In this document: positions 36,879 to 49,080 of the stretch, in pieces
Layout: each line of letters starts with the position of its first letter
How positions within the stretch are numbered: position 1 is the first letter of the stretch
Assembly (NCBI RefSeq): GCF_025766255.1
Contig: NW_026516772.1
Span: forward strand, 62,001 to 126,000
Source: Zychaea mexicana
Taxonomy: Eukaryota; Mucoromycota; Mucoromycetes; Mucorales; Lichtheimiaceae
Length of the DNA stretch: 64,000 bases
Direction of reading: 5' to 3'
The notes under the pieces: generated by a model
What the model saw: the letters and a program-made list of their open reading frames with translations, nothing else
Database searches by the model: none
Told to the model about the DNA's origin: nothing
Position numbers and translations under genes: made by a program

Positions 36879-37147
36879 TCCCCAACGCCCTGTTCTTTCT
36901 CCCCTCCCTTCTTTTCTTTTCCGTATGTTTGTACTTTAGAAGAAAAGAGCAGCCTTCATTTATTTTTAATAAGAAAGAGAAATTGTACATAATAATTAGC
37001 TCGTAACAGTAGTAGTTTTGTTTAATAATGAAAAATGCAACATGCAGAAATGTGAAAATGTGTACACACGATGATTATTGAAATAATGACTTTGTTAATG
37101 ATAATAATAATATTAAATCCTGCTTTTTACCCCCACTCCTCCTCTCT

Positions 37148-39298
37148 CTATCGTCGCTTAATCACTTTGAGTGGATTTCCTTTCCGTTTCTAAAAATGGA
37201 ATATGGCATTGGATTAGCTTTTCTTGAATGTACTATCTATGGAGTTCATAACAATAACAAACCTTATTGCCTCCTTTGCCATTCTGCGCCTTCTTTCGCT
37301 TTTTGTCACTATGGAACGGAACGTTATCATTGCTACGCGACGATTGTCCAACGGGTTTGGTCACACGGGGCATCAAGTACGACGGAATATGCTTGAGATG
37401 TTCCTTGACTAAGGCTGGTTTCACAGCCTGATCATGTCTCAAAAACTCGAGATCCTTGGGCTTGTCCTCAAAATGCATCTTGAGCTTTTCCGAATTCATA
37501 ATCTCGCGTTTGATTTCCATAATTCTGGCTTCTTGGATCGCCGCCTTGTTCACCTGCTTGAGTGCGTCTTGCACACGGTACTTGAAGCCGTCCACGTTTT
37601 TCTTTTCAAACGAGTAAGGTTTTAGTTCGCCTCCCTTGGCCTTTTGTTGTTTCTCGACTCGGCCATAGACTGTGTCGTCCGCAATGTTACGGCCTCGACT
37701 CACGCTTCGTGCAATGTCCCTGTCGAGCTGTTGGGCTTTTTCTTTGGTCACCACAAATGACAACGCAATGCCTTGTTGTCCGCCCCGAGCTGTACGACCC
37801 ACGCGGTGGGTATATGCTTTGGCAGACTTTGGGAAATCGAAATTGATCACCGCTGCTGCGCCCTTGAAATCAATACCGCGCGACACTCCGTATTCTTTAT
37901 CGCCCTGTTGTTTCTTCTTGCTGTTCTTCTTGGTCTTTTGCTGCTCGTCTTCGTCTTCCTCGTCACTCATTTCATCCTCACTGTCCATTTCACCCTTCAA
38001 CGTTGACTCGTCAGACGCAATCAAGTAATCATAGATACCACGGTTGAACTCCTCGACAATATGGTATCGTGAGTTGAGCGGAAGTTCTGAATTTAATACG
38101 CACGACCGGATCGAAAACTGTTCCAAAAACAACTTGAGCTTGTAGCATCGATCAATGTCGTTGACGAACAGAATAAGTTTGCCTCGGATCAACCGTAACT
38201 TGATAATGACAAATGTGTACAAGAACTTTTCAAACTCGGAACATCTATGTTTTCCTGACATTGTTAGCATTTTTCCTCTCTTTTTCTCTCTCTCTCACAT
38301 GAAATAACTCCTCCCCATCTTCCATTGGTGTCCTGATACTCTACGTGATCATGTATTGGGTCAAATAATCGTTTTCGTCCTCCTCTTCTTCAAGGCGAAG
38401 AATGGCCGGTTTCCGTAACACGAGTTGCTTAAGGTTTTCAATGTCTTGTGTAAATGTAGCTGACATGAGGAAGCTCTGGTATATCTTGGGCAAGTACGTG
38501 AGGATTTTGCGGACATCTTGTTCGTAACCAAACGACAGAACGAGATCGGCTTCATCAATAACCAATGTTTCTAATGATTCTCGTAACACCATGTTCTATC
38601 AAGGGCGAAGCAGGTTTGATTGAGTCTCGACAAAATACACACATTGAACTAGACTGTAAAGCCCATCTATTAATTTCTCTTTTACCTCAGCCTCTAAATG
38701 AGCAAGGACTTTGCTTGGTGTAGAAACAACAATATCTGGCTTTTCAGCTAGCATTGGTCTAATTCATGTAGCATAAATATGATTTTAGTTGTCAACATAA
38801 ATAGTAAAATTAAATAAAAAACTTCCTTACCGTTGAAGTTGAGGCGCCATTTGCCCGGCCAGATTTACCACGCGCACCAGATCTTTGGCATATACTGAAA
38901 GTTTTTGAATGTGTTTCGTAACTTGTTGCGCTAATTCTCGAGTAGGTACCAAGATCAAAGCTTTGCTTGATGCTTGTTGTTGTTGTTCTGGATCCTATAA
39001 TATGCTCGAATCGATCAGTTTTCGTTCACCACCAAAAAACAAAACGTAAGTTGTGTATGTTTACCTCTTTCGATTGTAGAAGTTTTTGAATGATAGGTAA
39101 GGCAAATGCGGCTGTTTTACCACTGCCTGTCCGAGCACGAGCCAGAATGTCTTTACCAGCAAGTGCAAGCGGAATGGCCTTGGCTTGAACAAGCGTTGGG
39201 TGTGTGAATTCCAGTTGAGCTATGGCTCGCGACAGTCGAGGATCAAAGTCAAAGGATGCAAAGGTTTGCTCCTTTTCCAGGATTTTTTGATCAGCCAT
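37148..39298 (-). CDS. DBP9: DEAD-box RNA helicase Dbp9/DDX56
   Basis: Nucleolar ATP-dependent helicase needed for 60S ribosomal subunit assembly. Exons are 39298-39065, 38994-38831, 38758-38686, 38595-38345, 38244-37263 and 37189-37148, giving 581 residues. Motifs in order: Q motif [14 protein letters not shown], motif I ARTGSGKT, Ia [10 protein letters not shown]-like LAGQ, Ib [42 protein letters not shown] and [15 protein letters not shown]. An acidic-then-basic insert ([19 protein letters not shown]) sits in the second RecA lobe where Dbp9 proteins usually carry one. The final 13-codon exon ([13 protein letters not shown]) restores the basic family C-terminus and was found only by splicing from GTTTGT to TTTTTAG. 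Without it the frame would end with a non-conserved tail. Confidence 0.95.
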
Positions 39299-41525
39299 TT
39301 AAATGCGTGTGCTGTATGTGGTGTATGTGTGATTCTGAGGAATAAGGGCCCGAACAGTAATAGTGTAACGAAAAGGGGACGGAAAGGTTCGCTGGGTGCA
39401 TGATAGAAGAATTTGTGACAGCTTTTCCTCATTGTGTGGCATTGGAATTATGCCCGCTGCTATCCTCACCGTGCACTCTTTCGGGACCATATGAGCGTTC
39501 CTGTAGGGCGTCGTCCGCATATAATAAAACGTCAACTACGCTTGGCACTGGTGCTTTGTCGTTGTGGAACCAATTTTTTGATTCGCAATGTTGCTTTGTT
39601 GCGGGTTTTTTGTCTCACATGAAGCAGCTTAATGTGTTGCTTTTATATGAGTGGTAGAATGGGGTAATTATGATATATCATGATGAGGGAAGAAAAGGGC
39701 TTAACTTGTGATTCCAGCTTCCTCTCCGGCGCATGCTATACCTCTTCCTAATTGGAAACTGTCGCTTATTTTATTTTACCTGAGGACCTGTTCCTTTTTG
39801 AAGCGGCTATGACCTTATGATGGCGATATACGATGTGCGAAAATCATAGGGCATAGCATATTTACGATATTAGTTCTTCTTTAACTTGTAGTAGCCATGG
39901 CAACCATTATGAGCAAACGGCCGAAAGCAAGGGTGCATAGCAAAGCTGTAATTAACCTAGGACACATAGTATGCATCAACAAGATTGGATTTTCATAGCA
40001 AAGTACACAAACAGTAATACGCTCTTCTATGACATAAGGGACACAGATAATGCCACTTGGATAATCAAACATAAACCCGGAGCAACATGTTACTTCGTGG
40101 TACAACTCTCCTTCAACATGTTGTTTCGCATACACATAAGCAACCATCTAGCGCATGCTATGTACTCGTAGAAATGACTTTAACATATCTTTTCTGTTTG
40201 ATTGTTACTTGGAGAAAAAGGCACAACAATAGGAAGAGAACGGCGTGGTCGTTCACGCTAAGAAATCAGAAGTTTGGCAAAAATGATGACCCATGTGGAC
40301 CGCATAACCAAAGTATTTTATTTACATGACATGCGAATTTCAAAAGATAAAACCGAAGAAAAAAAGACTAGCAGTATGGACAACATCGGCTGCAGAAACA
40401 GCACGAAGCTGACTCTTCATTCTTTCGTCGCCTGTGTGCATCTTTCGTCATTTCTATAGTACGCTCTTTTTCTTGAGGTACTCTTCTCAACAGTAGCAGC
40501 CGATTTGATAGAATACGTGAATGTTTTCTTTTCAGCTCCTTTGATTGCTGTACTTCATGACATATAATATGTCGATCATCGACGGTAAACCAGTTAGCCT
40601 CGTTGAAATTCAATAGTATCATTGGTGATCTGATCTATAGAAATCCTTTTAAATAGCAAGCCGCGAGAGCCATAAAGCATCGTCTTCTACTTGTAATAGT
40701 AAGAATACAATGTAAATCGGGTGAAGAATTGGGCGTTGGTTAGGTGTCAGGTAGTATTACGTGATACTGCGCTTCGCTTAACCTATGTTAAGAGAAGCTG
40801 CAGAGTATCACTGTGCAGAAATTGCACCTATAGATGTTTCAATTGCCCATATATACGTGGAATAATGCTAAGAAACTTATTCGTAACAGGAAATCAAAGG
40901 CTACTTACAGTGAGCAAATAAGTGTGTGATTTTTCATGGATATATTCGCACATTATATTCTTTTGGAGCAATACGTCCCCTGAAAATATTGTATACACAC
41001 ATATCTACCAGAAGGATGTCAGTACAAAAAAGAACAGGGTTATGGTGATGCTGGCATTACATACATTAAGAATTTAGTAAATCACATTAAATTGATATCA
41101 AGGAGCGATATTAGCTTGCAAGGATAAGAAGATTGTACTCACTGTTGCTTTCGGTATTGACGCCAAAATACATTGACAGCGATTTTCGTAGGCCAACCAC
41201 ACCCTCATGAAATGAACATGCCGATTTAGCATAACATTGTATCGTCGTTCGCACCACAGAGTGCCTAGTGATGGTCGAGAAAGAATACAACATTTGCAGC
41301 GTCTTTCGTCTCTTTCGTATCATCATCTGCGTCTCATATAAGTGTCCTATGGTAATGCATCGCTATTTTGGGGGAAAAAGCTTTACTGTTCTGCTAATTT
41401 GTTTTGCCTACACAGTAGTAATATACAAAAGTAAAGTTATTATAATTCGCAGGAACAATATTCTGAGTTTGTCTCCGAATCCTGCTCTTTGCTCTTTTAT
41501 CTTGTCGCACAAAAAATCCAATGAC
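39299..41525. other. Divergent intergenic, DBP9 and Brl1-like gene
   Basis: DBP9 upstream region, then about 1.6 kb of A+T-rich sequence with only short frames, then the upstream region of the Brl1-like gene. No further gene is supported. Confidence 0.5.
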
Positions 41526-42715
41526 ATGGCTAAAGAGAACGAAAGCAAGTTGTTAGGCAAAAAACGTATGTACCTTAGATTAAGTAAGCTCATCATAATG
41601 AGAAGTATCAAGCTTATGGCAAAAAGAACGTGTCTTTAGGTCCTTTGCCGGACAATAACACCATTCCTGAAAAGTTTCCTTTTACCTTCGCACCACCACT
41701 TTTACCCGGTCAAAAGCTATTTGATCAAAATCAGCTCGACGCATCGTTCGATTCACAACGCAATAGCAACCATAAATGGAGTCCTGCAGCACTTTCCCAT
41801 CGATTTCGGAAACGGGCTGAGCAGGGACGACTACAAAATGTCATGACGACGACGGATTCTACGACGAAAAACAATTGTGGCGGCAACAATAATAGCCACA
41901 GTAAATCTTCACTATGGTCAACATTGTCGTCATCACCCAGCAGCATATCAAATAATTATAATAATAATGGCGAAGGCGATCACCACGTCATTTATGCTCG
42001 ACATCAGGCAGTTTCCATGGCAATGATCAACTGGCTACAGTTTATTTTTAATACATCGCTTACGGTTTTAATACTCTATATCCTTTTCATGGTATTGTGG
42101 ACTTTACGGCATGATTTTCGGATCAAGACTGAAGAATACACTGCAGGTAAATCTAGCGACAGGAGCTTGTGGATAACGGAGAAAGAGCTCTGATGTTTGG
42201 GTGTCTATATTATGCATTAGCTATTTTGGATGAGATTGCATTATGTAATCGGAACTATGGTATCAACCATTGCGATCCGTCAACGCGTGTGCCGGCTATG
42301 GAGGAAAAATGCAACTTTTGGGAAGCATGTAAAAATCGGGATCCTCTGCTTATAACAAGGTAGGAAAAAAAAAGACACTGTTTCTTATATAAGAATGCAA
42401 TCTGCTTTGTTGATCTAACCCACTGAACTTATTTGGGACAACTATAAGGAGCAAGGTTTCCGCAGAGATGGCTGCCGAGATTCTCAATAGTTTTGTGGAA
42501 CCAATATCATATAAGACTTTGGTAAGGAAAACAAGTGAAGAAAGATGTGACAGCTGTGATTAAAGAGGTAGAAGGTTTATACTGTTATATGAACTAATCG
42601 TGTTTGGTTTGCGGAAACCCACCAGTTCTTTTTGACCGTTCTAGTCATCGGCTCACTTGTTGTATCCAATACAGCGTTCCGCTTGTATCGACGAAAGCTG
42701 TTACTCGAACGGTGA
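41526..42715 (+). CDS. BRL1: Brl1/Brr6 nuclear envelope protein
   Basis: Integral nuclear envelope/ER membrane protein that helps nuclear pore complex assembly and membrane lipid homeostasis. Exons are 41526-41565, 41640-42146, 42221-42359, 42449-42521 and 42626-42715, giving 282 residues. The first transmembrane helix is about residues 140-162 (WLQFIFNTSLTVLILYILFM). The lumenal domain carries the four diagnostic cysteines in LCNRNYGINHCDPSTRVPA and KCNFWEACKNRDP. Then come KVSAEMAAEILNSFVEPISY and the second helix FFLTVLVIGSLVVSNTAF, and it ends with a short basic tail. The N-terminal 130 residues are Asn/Ser-rich and probably nucleoplasmic or cytosolic. Exon 3 was placed by frame (acceptor TTATGCATTAG); the alternative acceptor at 42162 is out of frame. 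Yeasts have two paralogs, Brl1 and Brr6; which one this matches is not resolved. An additional upstream exon is possible. Confidence 0.9.
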
Positions 42716-44029
42716 TCTTTGTAGCTTTCATGATCAGAATGGCGATCTAAACTGTTGTGCGCTCTCTTTGGTTTACAAGCAACACACTCAAAATATGCGT
42801 ATGAAAAAGAAGTGTCATTAAAAAATATACGGTCCTGCTATGGCTGTGTTATTGCACAACCAGAAGAGACCAGTACAAAGAATCATTGTAATTCTAATAG
42901 ATTGATATGATCTTCCAACACCAATGTAATTATACTTGAAACAACAATAACGCAAACATACCCAAAAAACAAAACCCGCTTGAAACAGTAGAAACATGGT
43001 TTATCCAATAAATAATTGCACATCCTCATGCGTTATCCTTTAATGAAGTGATAGCATTTAAGATCGTCCAGTGCTAAGCTGGGGTCTATATCAGCTAAAT
43101 GTAGCATGGAGCTCCAGTTACACCTGTCGCTGAAACTTTTCAAAATAAAGAACTAAATGCAATCTTTAACGCTCATCAAGTATTACACACAAATGTATTA
43201 TAGACGACAAATTACGTTACGCCCAAAGTTTCATTAAATGACCCAGGATTGCACACAATCTTGTCGTGAATATTTGGAGCCGCGTTGTATCTTTTCACAG
43301 CTGGCTTAGAGTAGATTCGTTTATAGACATGTTCCACTAATAGGCTGTGCCGCCAATCGCTATTCGTGGCAAATAATCGACATTTGTGCCTTGTAAGCTG
43401 CGGACATCCATGTTTTCAAAGCCCTATGACGGATTGTTTTGCTTCCAAGGTTGGCATACTACTCGCAACCCGCGTAAGCCGCCTTCCGCAAACGGCGATT
43501 ATTGAGAAGAAACGGTTCCAGCTTCTCGGAATATTCCCGTTGTGCGGGTAGCAGCGGATAAGACATGTAAGTGACAATGCAATTTTCCCACTGTGATAGC
43601 ACATATCCGTAGTTTATAATAAATTGATTGATGATACCTATTAACATCAACTGGTGACTTGTGAGTTTCAAACGATGTTTCTTTATGACTGAGGGGTATT
43701 TAAAGGAAGCCACTCTAGCATCCATAATAAAATGTCGTCATGCTACATTTTTCTCCTTCGGCTGTTGTGCAAACATGGAAAACCCCGCAGGAATTCCAAA
43801 TACAATCATTGCTGCCAGCTGGTGGGCTCGGAAGCGATATATCTTTGAACGCGCTGAGCACTTATCCATTGCCATGCATACGCTTTTTGATATTAGCAAC
43901 GTATGATATTGAGATGTAACGTTGGAAGTAAAAAGCAACAAATTCATTGACGCACTCATTTTTATGCATAATTTGTGTAAAAAAAGGTCGGAAGATAATA
44001 AAGATAATGGAAAAAAGGGCGGGTGTACT
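42716..44029. other. Convergent intergenic, Brl1-like and AKR genes
   Basis: 3' flanks of two convergent genes with about 1.3 kb between stops. Open frames at 43661-43906 (+) and 43738-44097 (-) are short and have no recognised domain. Confidence 0.5.
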
Positions 44030-45465
44030 TTATCTGTCTTCCACTGAGGCCATGAAATGTGCAGCATATCGATCACCCTGAGGAGCTGCTGCTTCAATCG
44101 CAGCCCGCATTTCAGCTTCCTCCTCTTTGGTTAAGTCCAACTTACCGCCATTCACATTCTTCTCGAGATATTTGACCTTCTTCGTGCCTGGGATGACGAA
44201 GAAGTCTTCGCCCTGGGCCAACACCCATGCAAGCACATATTCACTTGGCGTCACACCCTTCTTAGCCGCAAGCTCTTCGATTCTCTTGACCAAGTCCAGG
44301 TTCTTTTGAAAGTTTTCGGGGAAGAAGCGTGGTGCTTGTCGACGGTAATCGTCCTTTGGAAGATCGTCCAACGATTTGACGGCACCGGTCAAAAACCCAC
44401 GACCCAGAGGCGAGCTACGATAGTTTATAATCGAATAAGTAATAGCTCGTTTGTCCAAGATAGAGTTTATCGCACACGCGTATTATTGCACTAATACTAT
44501 GTAGAAGCAACCACTTACTATGCAACGATGCTTACACCGAGTTCGCGAGCCGCATTAAGCAAGCCATTCTGTTCGATGCCAAGATACCAAGGTGAATATT
44601 CGATTTGGACAGCGGCGATCGGATGGACCTTGTATGCACGACGGAGCGTTTCAGCACTGCATTCTGACAATCCCAAGTATCGGACCTTGCCTTCCTTGAC
44701 CAGCTCTGCCATTGCTTTTACTGTTTCTTCGATAGGACTATTATCAGCGCAGCATATCATATACAGTAAATGGGATGTGTGAGCGAAAGGAGGATAAACT
44801 AGCTTGTAAGTGAAAAGAAAGCGAGCAAAAATTGCAGGAAGCTTACGTATTTTTATCAACGCGGTGCTGATAATACAAATCGATAGTGTCTATGCCGAGA
44901 CGTTTCAAACTAGCATCACAAGCTTTGCGAACGTATTCTGGTGTACCATCGACGCGCAGAAAGGCACCGGTTTCGGGGTCACGGACATTGCCGAATTTGG
45001 TGCAGATGAACACTTTATCGCGGTTCTTCTTTACCGTTTCGCTCAAGAACCTTTCGTTCTGTCCGACCCCATACATGTCGGCAGTATCCCAAAATGTACA
45101 TCTACAATAAGAGAGGAGCACATCTAAGTTGAGCTCCTTCTTTTTGGACGTATTCCGGTAGAAATAACATTGTCACTGTATTTCAAACTTCTCTTCCCAC
45201 GTCAGCGTATATATGAATCAAGTGCTACATACCCAAGCTCCAAAGCTCGATTTAATGTGCGAGTACTTTCTTCATCGTCTGCAGCTCCGTAAACACCATC
45301 ACACATACTTGATTTTTTTTGAAATGTAAACTTGTTGTTAGCTTGTGCTGCTGTTACCCTGCTATTCTCATGGGCACGTTATATATACTTTACTCACCCC
45401 ATGCAGCCCAGACCAAGAGGATTCAGTTTCACTTTGGTTTTTCCGAGTTCTCGAAGTCCCACCAT
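44030..45465 (-). CDS. Aldo/keto reductase (AKR13/YakC-like)
   Basis: NADPH-dependent oxidoreductase acting on aldehydes or ketones; the substrate is unknown. Exons are 45465-45398, 45307-45233, 45101-44847, 44737-44519 and 44414-44030, giving 333 residues, normal for the family. The catalytic tetrad is visible: Asp53 and Tyr58 in DTADMYG, Lys83 in CTKFG and His127 in YYQHRVD. The N-terminus reads [20 protein letters not shown] and the cofactor-site region reads SPLGRGFL and [14 protein letters not shown]. The ATG at 45465 lies 57 nt downstream of a TATA-like box, which argues against a longer N-terminus. Similar fungal genes are annotated as pyridoxal reductase-like or YakC proteins; I cannot choose between these by eye. 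Confidence 0.93.
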
Positions 45466-45521
45466 CTTTCTTCAGTTATTTAAAACGATCAACGAAAAGA
45501 GAAAAGAATTGTTTTAGTACG

Positions 45522-45529
45522 TTTATATA
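45522..45529 (-). promoter_or_regulatory. TATA-like box of the AKR gene
   Basis: TATATAAA on the coding strand, 57 nt upstream of the chosen ATG. Confidence 0.5.
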
Positions 45530-46889
45530 TTGCATAGCGGTGTCGGAGAATGATTGTGGTGTGTAACTTACTGCCGGGAATAAACATTTCCCGGACGTCA
45601 ACATACTCATGCAGGTCTTGCTTATTAATACAGCAGTTGTGCAAGCGGCTGTATTCTTTAGCCATTATATATGTCAAGATGCGTTTACTGCGCCATAGTT
45701 ATGTAAGTGAGAGAAAAAGTATCAGGTGTATATTATCGCAAAAGGAATCCATAGTATCGTTTGTGGCGGTGTCAATCTCGGTATGGCCGTTTCCGCTCGC
45801 CGTCATCTTTTGCAGCGAATTGCTTTGATTGAATACATGCAGAGTGTTTTATAACGGTCAAAAATGAAGTACCTTGATATTGCAGAAGATACATATATTA
45901 CAAAAAGAACGTTTCATTTATTTGTTTTTTATGGTGCAAACTGTAGCATGTATTTTCTACATGCGAGAGAGACAGAGAGAGATGACTGTAAATGATAAAA
46001 GAATTACAACGTTTCAAAATTTTTGACAGGTCTTTCGTCGTAAGAGATAAAATTGCAACCCCCTGTCAAATTAAACTTCGTAAGGCCCCGTATTGGCTTT
46101 CTGCTACATTTTTTACAAACTTTAATGCTCCTTTTGTTGTTCATGCTTCCTCCTTCGCCATTACCAACTTGAACTAATATTCGCACAAGTGTATACCACG
46201 TACGTCTTTCCAGCTAATAGTCATTGAATGGTCAGACAAGAGGATTAGGTCAAACATCATAAACCTCACCATTTGATAAAACCTATCCTCTCGTTCAAGT
46301 AAGACTTGCTTTGACTCTTGACATGTTGTTCCATATCAACCTGAAGAAAACAAAAGCAGTTTATTATCATAGGTTCCAATTAACTTATTCGATAATGCAT
46401 GCCAAACAAGTAACAATCATAATCATGATCGTTCCAAGTATAAAATATGTGAGTAGAAAAAAGAATCTCTTGGGGACATCAGACGTGCCGTCAAAGTATA
46501 CCATCTTAAGCCAAAGATGGTAGGACTGCGCCGCTTGCTTTTCTGGCAATATGATTGCGTAACGAACAGTCGAATATGTAATAAATCTATAACATTTTTG
46601 TACACTTTCTTGTGGTAGGTTCTTTTTCGAAATATCGCACAAAGTAAAACACTGATGACCAACTGACAACCACTGAGTCAAGCACATTATAAAGGGCATC
46701 ACATCTTCATTAATCCTTCTTGTTATAACTACAAGCTTATTTAGTTATAAAGCTTTGTTCGACTTCAATATTGGCCAATTCGAGAAGTAGATATTTGTAC
46801 AAAAAACATATGTTAAAGCTTTTAAAATGACATTAAATATCAACCATTTGTACTATGAACCGTCGTTCTTTTTCCTTCGCTTCTTCAGA
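45530..46889. other. Intergenic, no gene recognised
   Basis: Upstream flank of the AKR gene and A+T-rich sequence. The frame at 45992-46177 (+) shows nothing recognisable. Confidence 0.5.
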
Positions 46890-49080
46890 GGACATACATA
46901 ATAATGAGCTCGTCGGAGATACTGCTGATTAAAACAGTTTTCGTAAAGAACAAAAAGCTCGTTCCAATAATTGTTGACAAGGTATCTGCTTTTCCGGTCA
47001 GCGACATATACTCCACAGTTTCACCAGCATCATCTTTGGTAGCAATTTTTTGATGTTGTTGTTTGAATGGTGGTGATAGTGGTGCTTTCGCATTGTTGCC
47101 GTTACTACTACATTGCGTTGAGTTCTTGCTCTCCGTATTCTTTAGTACGAGGAGCCGAAGCGTCTCTTGTAATCGTAAAGCCCCACCACAGATGAGCGTT
47201 GGCTAGGGTTGTTACTGAGCGGTTTCGATGGCTATTCCACGCATACCAAGAATGTAGTAGTAGTAATTATTAAAGACATAGTACCAGCAGTAAAGTGACC
47301 TTCATTGAGCGGCCGTTGTTGCTGTTGCTGTTGATGCTTTTCCGTCTTCTGCTTGTGCTGGACCATGCGAAGCAGCAAACAATATGCTCATCTTGTTTCC
47401 AAAAATGTGCGAGATGCAGCGGCACGTTATCTGGATTGATGTGTCGTCCTTGATAGTGTAGCTAGGAAGCGGCGGTACAGGTGCTAGGTCCTCCATGACT
47501 AGCTGAGGCATGTCCGAGTTGGTCATGCCGGTCCATGATGGCAGTCCGGCAGCGAATTCTCTACGTACATCCATGCCTCGATTGTCAGAATAGTAATCGA
47601 TACCAAAGAGCAAAATCCGAAAATTTATCTTGACAAGGGCGCTATAGAACCTTCGGAGCCATGAGGTCGCATATGGGCTGGTCATAGCTGAAGCTTATTC
47701 AGCGCATGGTTTCTGGCAATGTGTTGGCATAAGAAAATATACGGTCGTGCTCTTTGGTACTTTAACGTCGGTGCCCGTGGTAAAGTGCTGTAGGTGCTGA
47801 TCATCTCAACGTTTTCAAGCATGTACATTCTATTGTGACAGATGTTTATATGAGGGAATGCTAAACCTTTAGTGGTGATAGTATAAAGCCGCTGTTGGTC
47901 CGGAGTCAATGCTATCCGACCACATGTGAACGTTCAGCACAGTATATCGATGCTTGGGACACGGTAATTTCTTTGAGTGTCCAAGCGCATCGAGCCCATT
48001 CTGTATAAATGCTAAAGTCGATGGGTGTTAACATGGTTAAATATATCCCCCATCGCCATCTTTGTCCCCTGCTACGAGTGACGAGTCATTCAGGGACCAC
48101 ACAAATGGTAAAAAACGAGTTTTTAAAGGCACAGTGCATCTGTTGTATTTCTCGCTTTTTCTTTTCAGGATTATCTTGATTGTTGCACAGCTGGTCATAC
48201 CAAATGTAGCGCACGCCAAAATCCAAGCATATTCGTTGAACGAGTTGAGTAAACGTGACCAACGGTATTGTCGGCGTAAAACTGACCCTTTGACTCCCTC
48301 TGGACTTGTTTTTATGTTTCCATTCCTTCCTGCGGGACTGTCAATGGTTAGGTGCTTTCCTTGATCTACTTAAATATAGTCCTCGTTATCGCCATTCTAT
48401 TTTTTTTCTTGATGATATCCCCCGACTGGTTTTACGAGTACGATATGGTGCAATAATAGTCATCTTCCACATCGACTCCCGGAAGGACTTGCATGTTAGA
48501 TACACGAATAAGTAAGGTCGGCTTGTAGGATGTTCTCCGGTGAGCTGATTGGGCTACTACTGTAACGGAGTGATATCTCGCGTAGGTCGCCGCATGTTGG
48601 TCCTGATAGCGTCCTATCAGATTCCTCGCTTGTTGCTTTGGTACATATTTAATGTTACAGTCGATAAAGTCACCATCTAGAAGAATCATATCTCTTTTGT
48701 AAAATACTTTTTGTTCTATCAACAGTCTAGAATACAGAGTGGCAGTAAGCATCGCTCACTCGAAATTATATCTCATTGTTTACATTCTGATGGAGTAGCA
48801 TGGGAATTAGAAAAAACTGTAAAAGGATGAACCTCGGCACTTTTGTATCGTCTCCGTCAAAAAAGAGCTTCACCGGTTGGATACTGTGTTGCCAGTAGGA
48901 TGCGTAGCACAATTAGCATGGTGAGTAAGTACAGCGCAAAGTAAGTACATATGAAGTACGTACGAGAGTTTCTCCGGGTGACTAGTGCGAGTGATCCTTT
49001 TGATTTGGTGGTCGAAACTTGTATTTCGACAATAATCCTTGACAATTTGGATGCCAAAGGCGTCGACCATTAGAAAACTC
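46890..49080 (-). pseudogene. Probable decayed F-box/LRR-like gene
   Basis: Several minus-strand frames in this span look like remnants of one protein: LQETLRLLVLKNTESKN and a QQHQKIATKDDAGETVEYM segment near 47000-47170, SDMPQLVMEDLAPVPPLPSY near 47480, and CGDLREISLRYSSSPISS near 48560. They fall in different frames separated by stops, with no splice signals that reconnect them. The leucine spacing suggests leucine-rich repeats. The family assignment and extent are inference. Confidence 0.3.

Noticed and set aside
45489..45677. Upstream ORF beginning MAKEYSRL as first exon of the AKR gene
   Set aside because: It has a good GTAAGT donor, but no acceptor joins it in frame to the AKR start, and it lies upstream of the TATA-like box.
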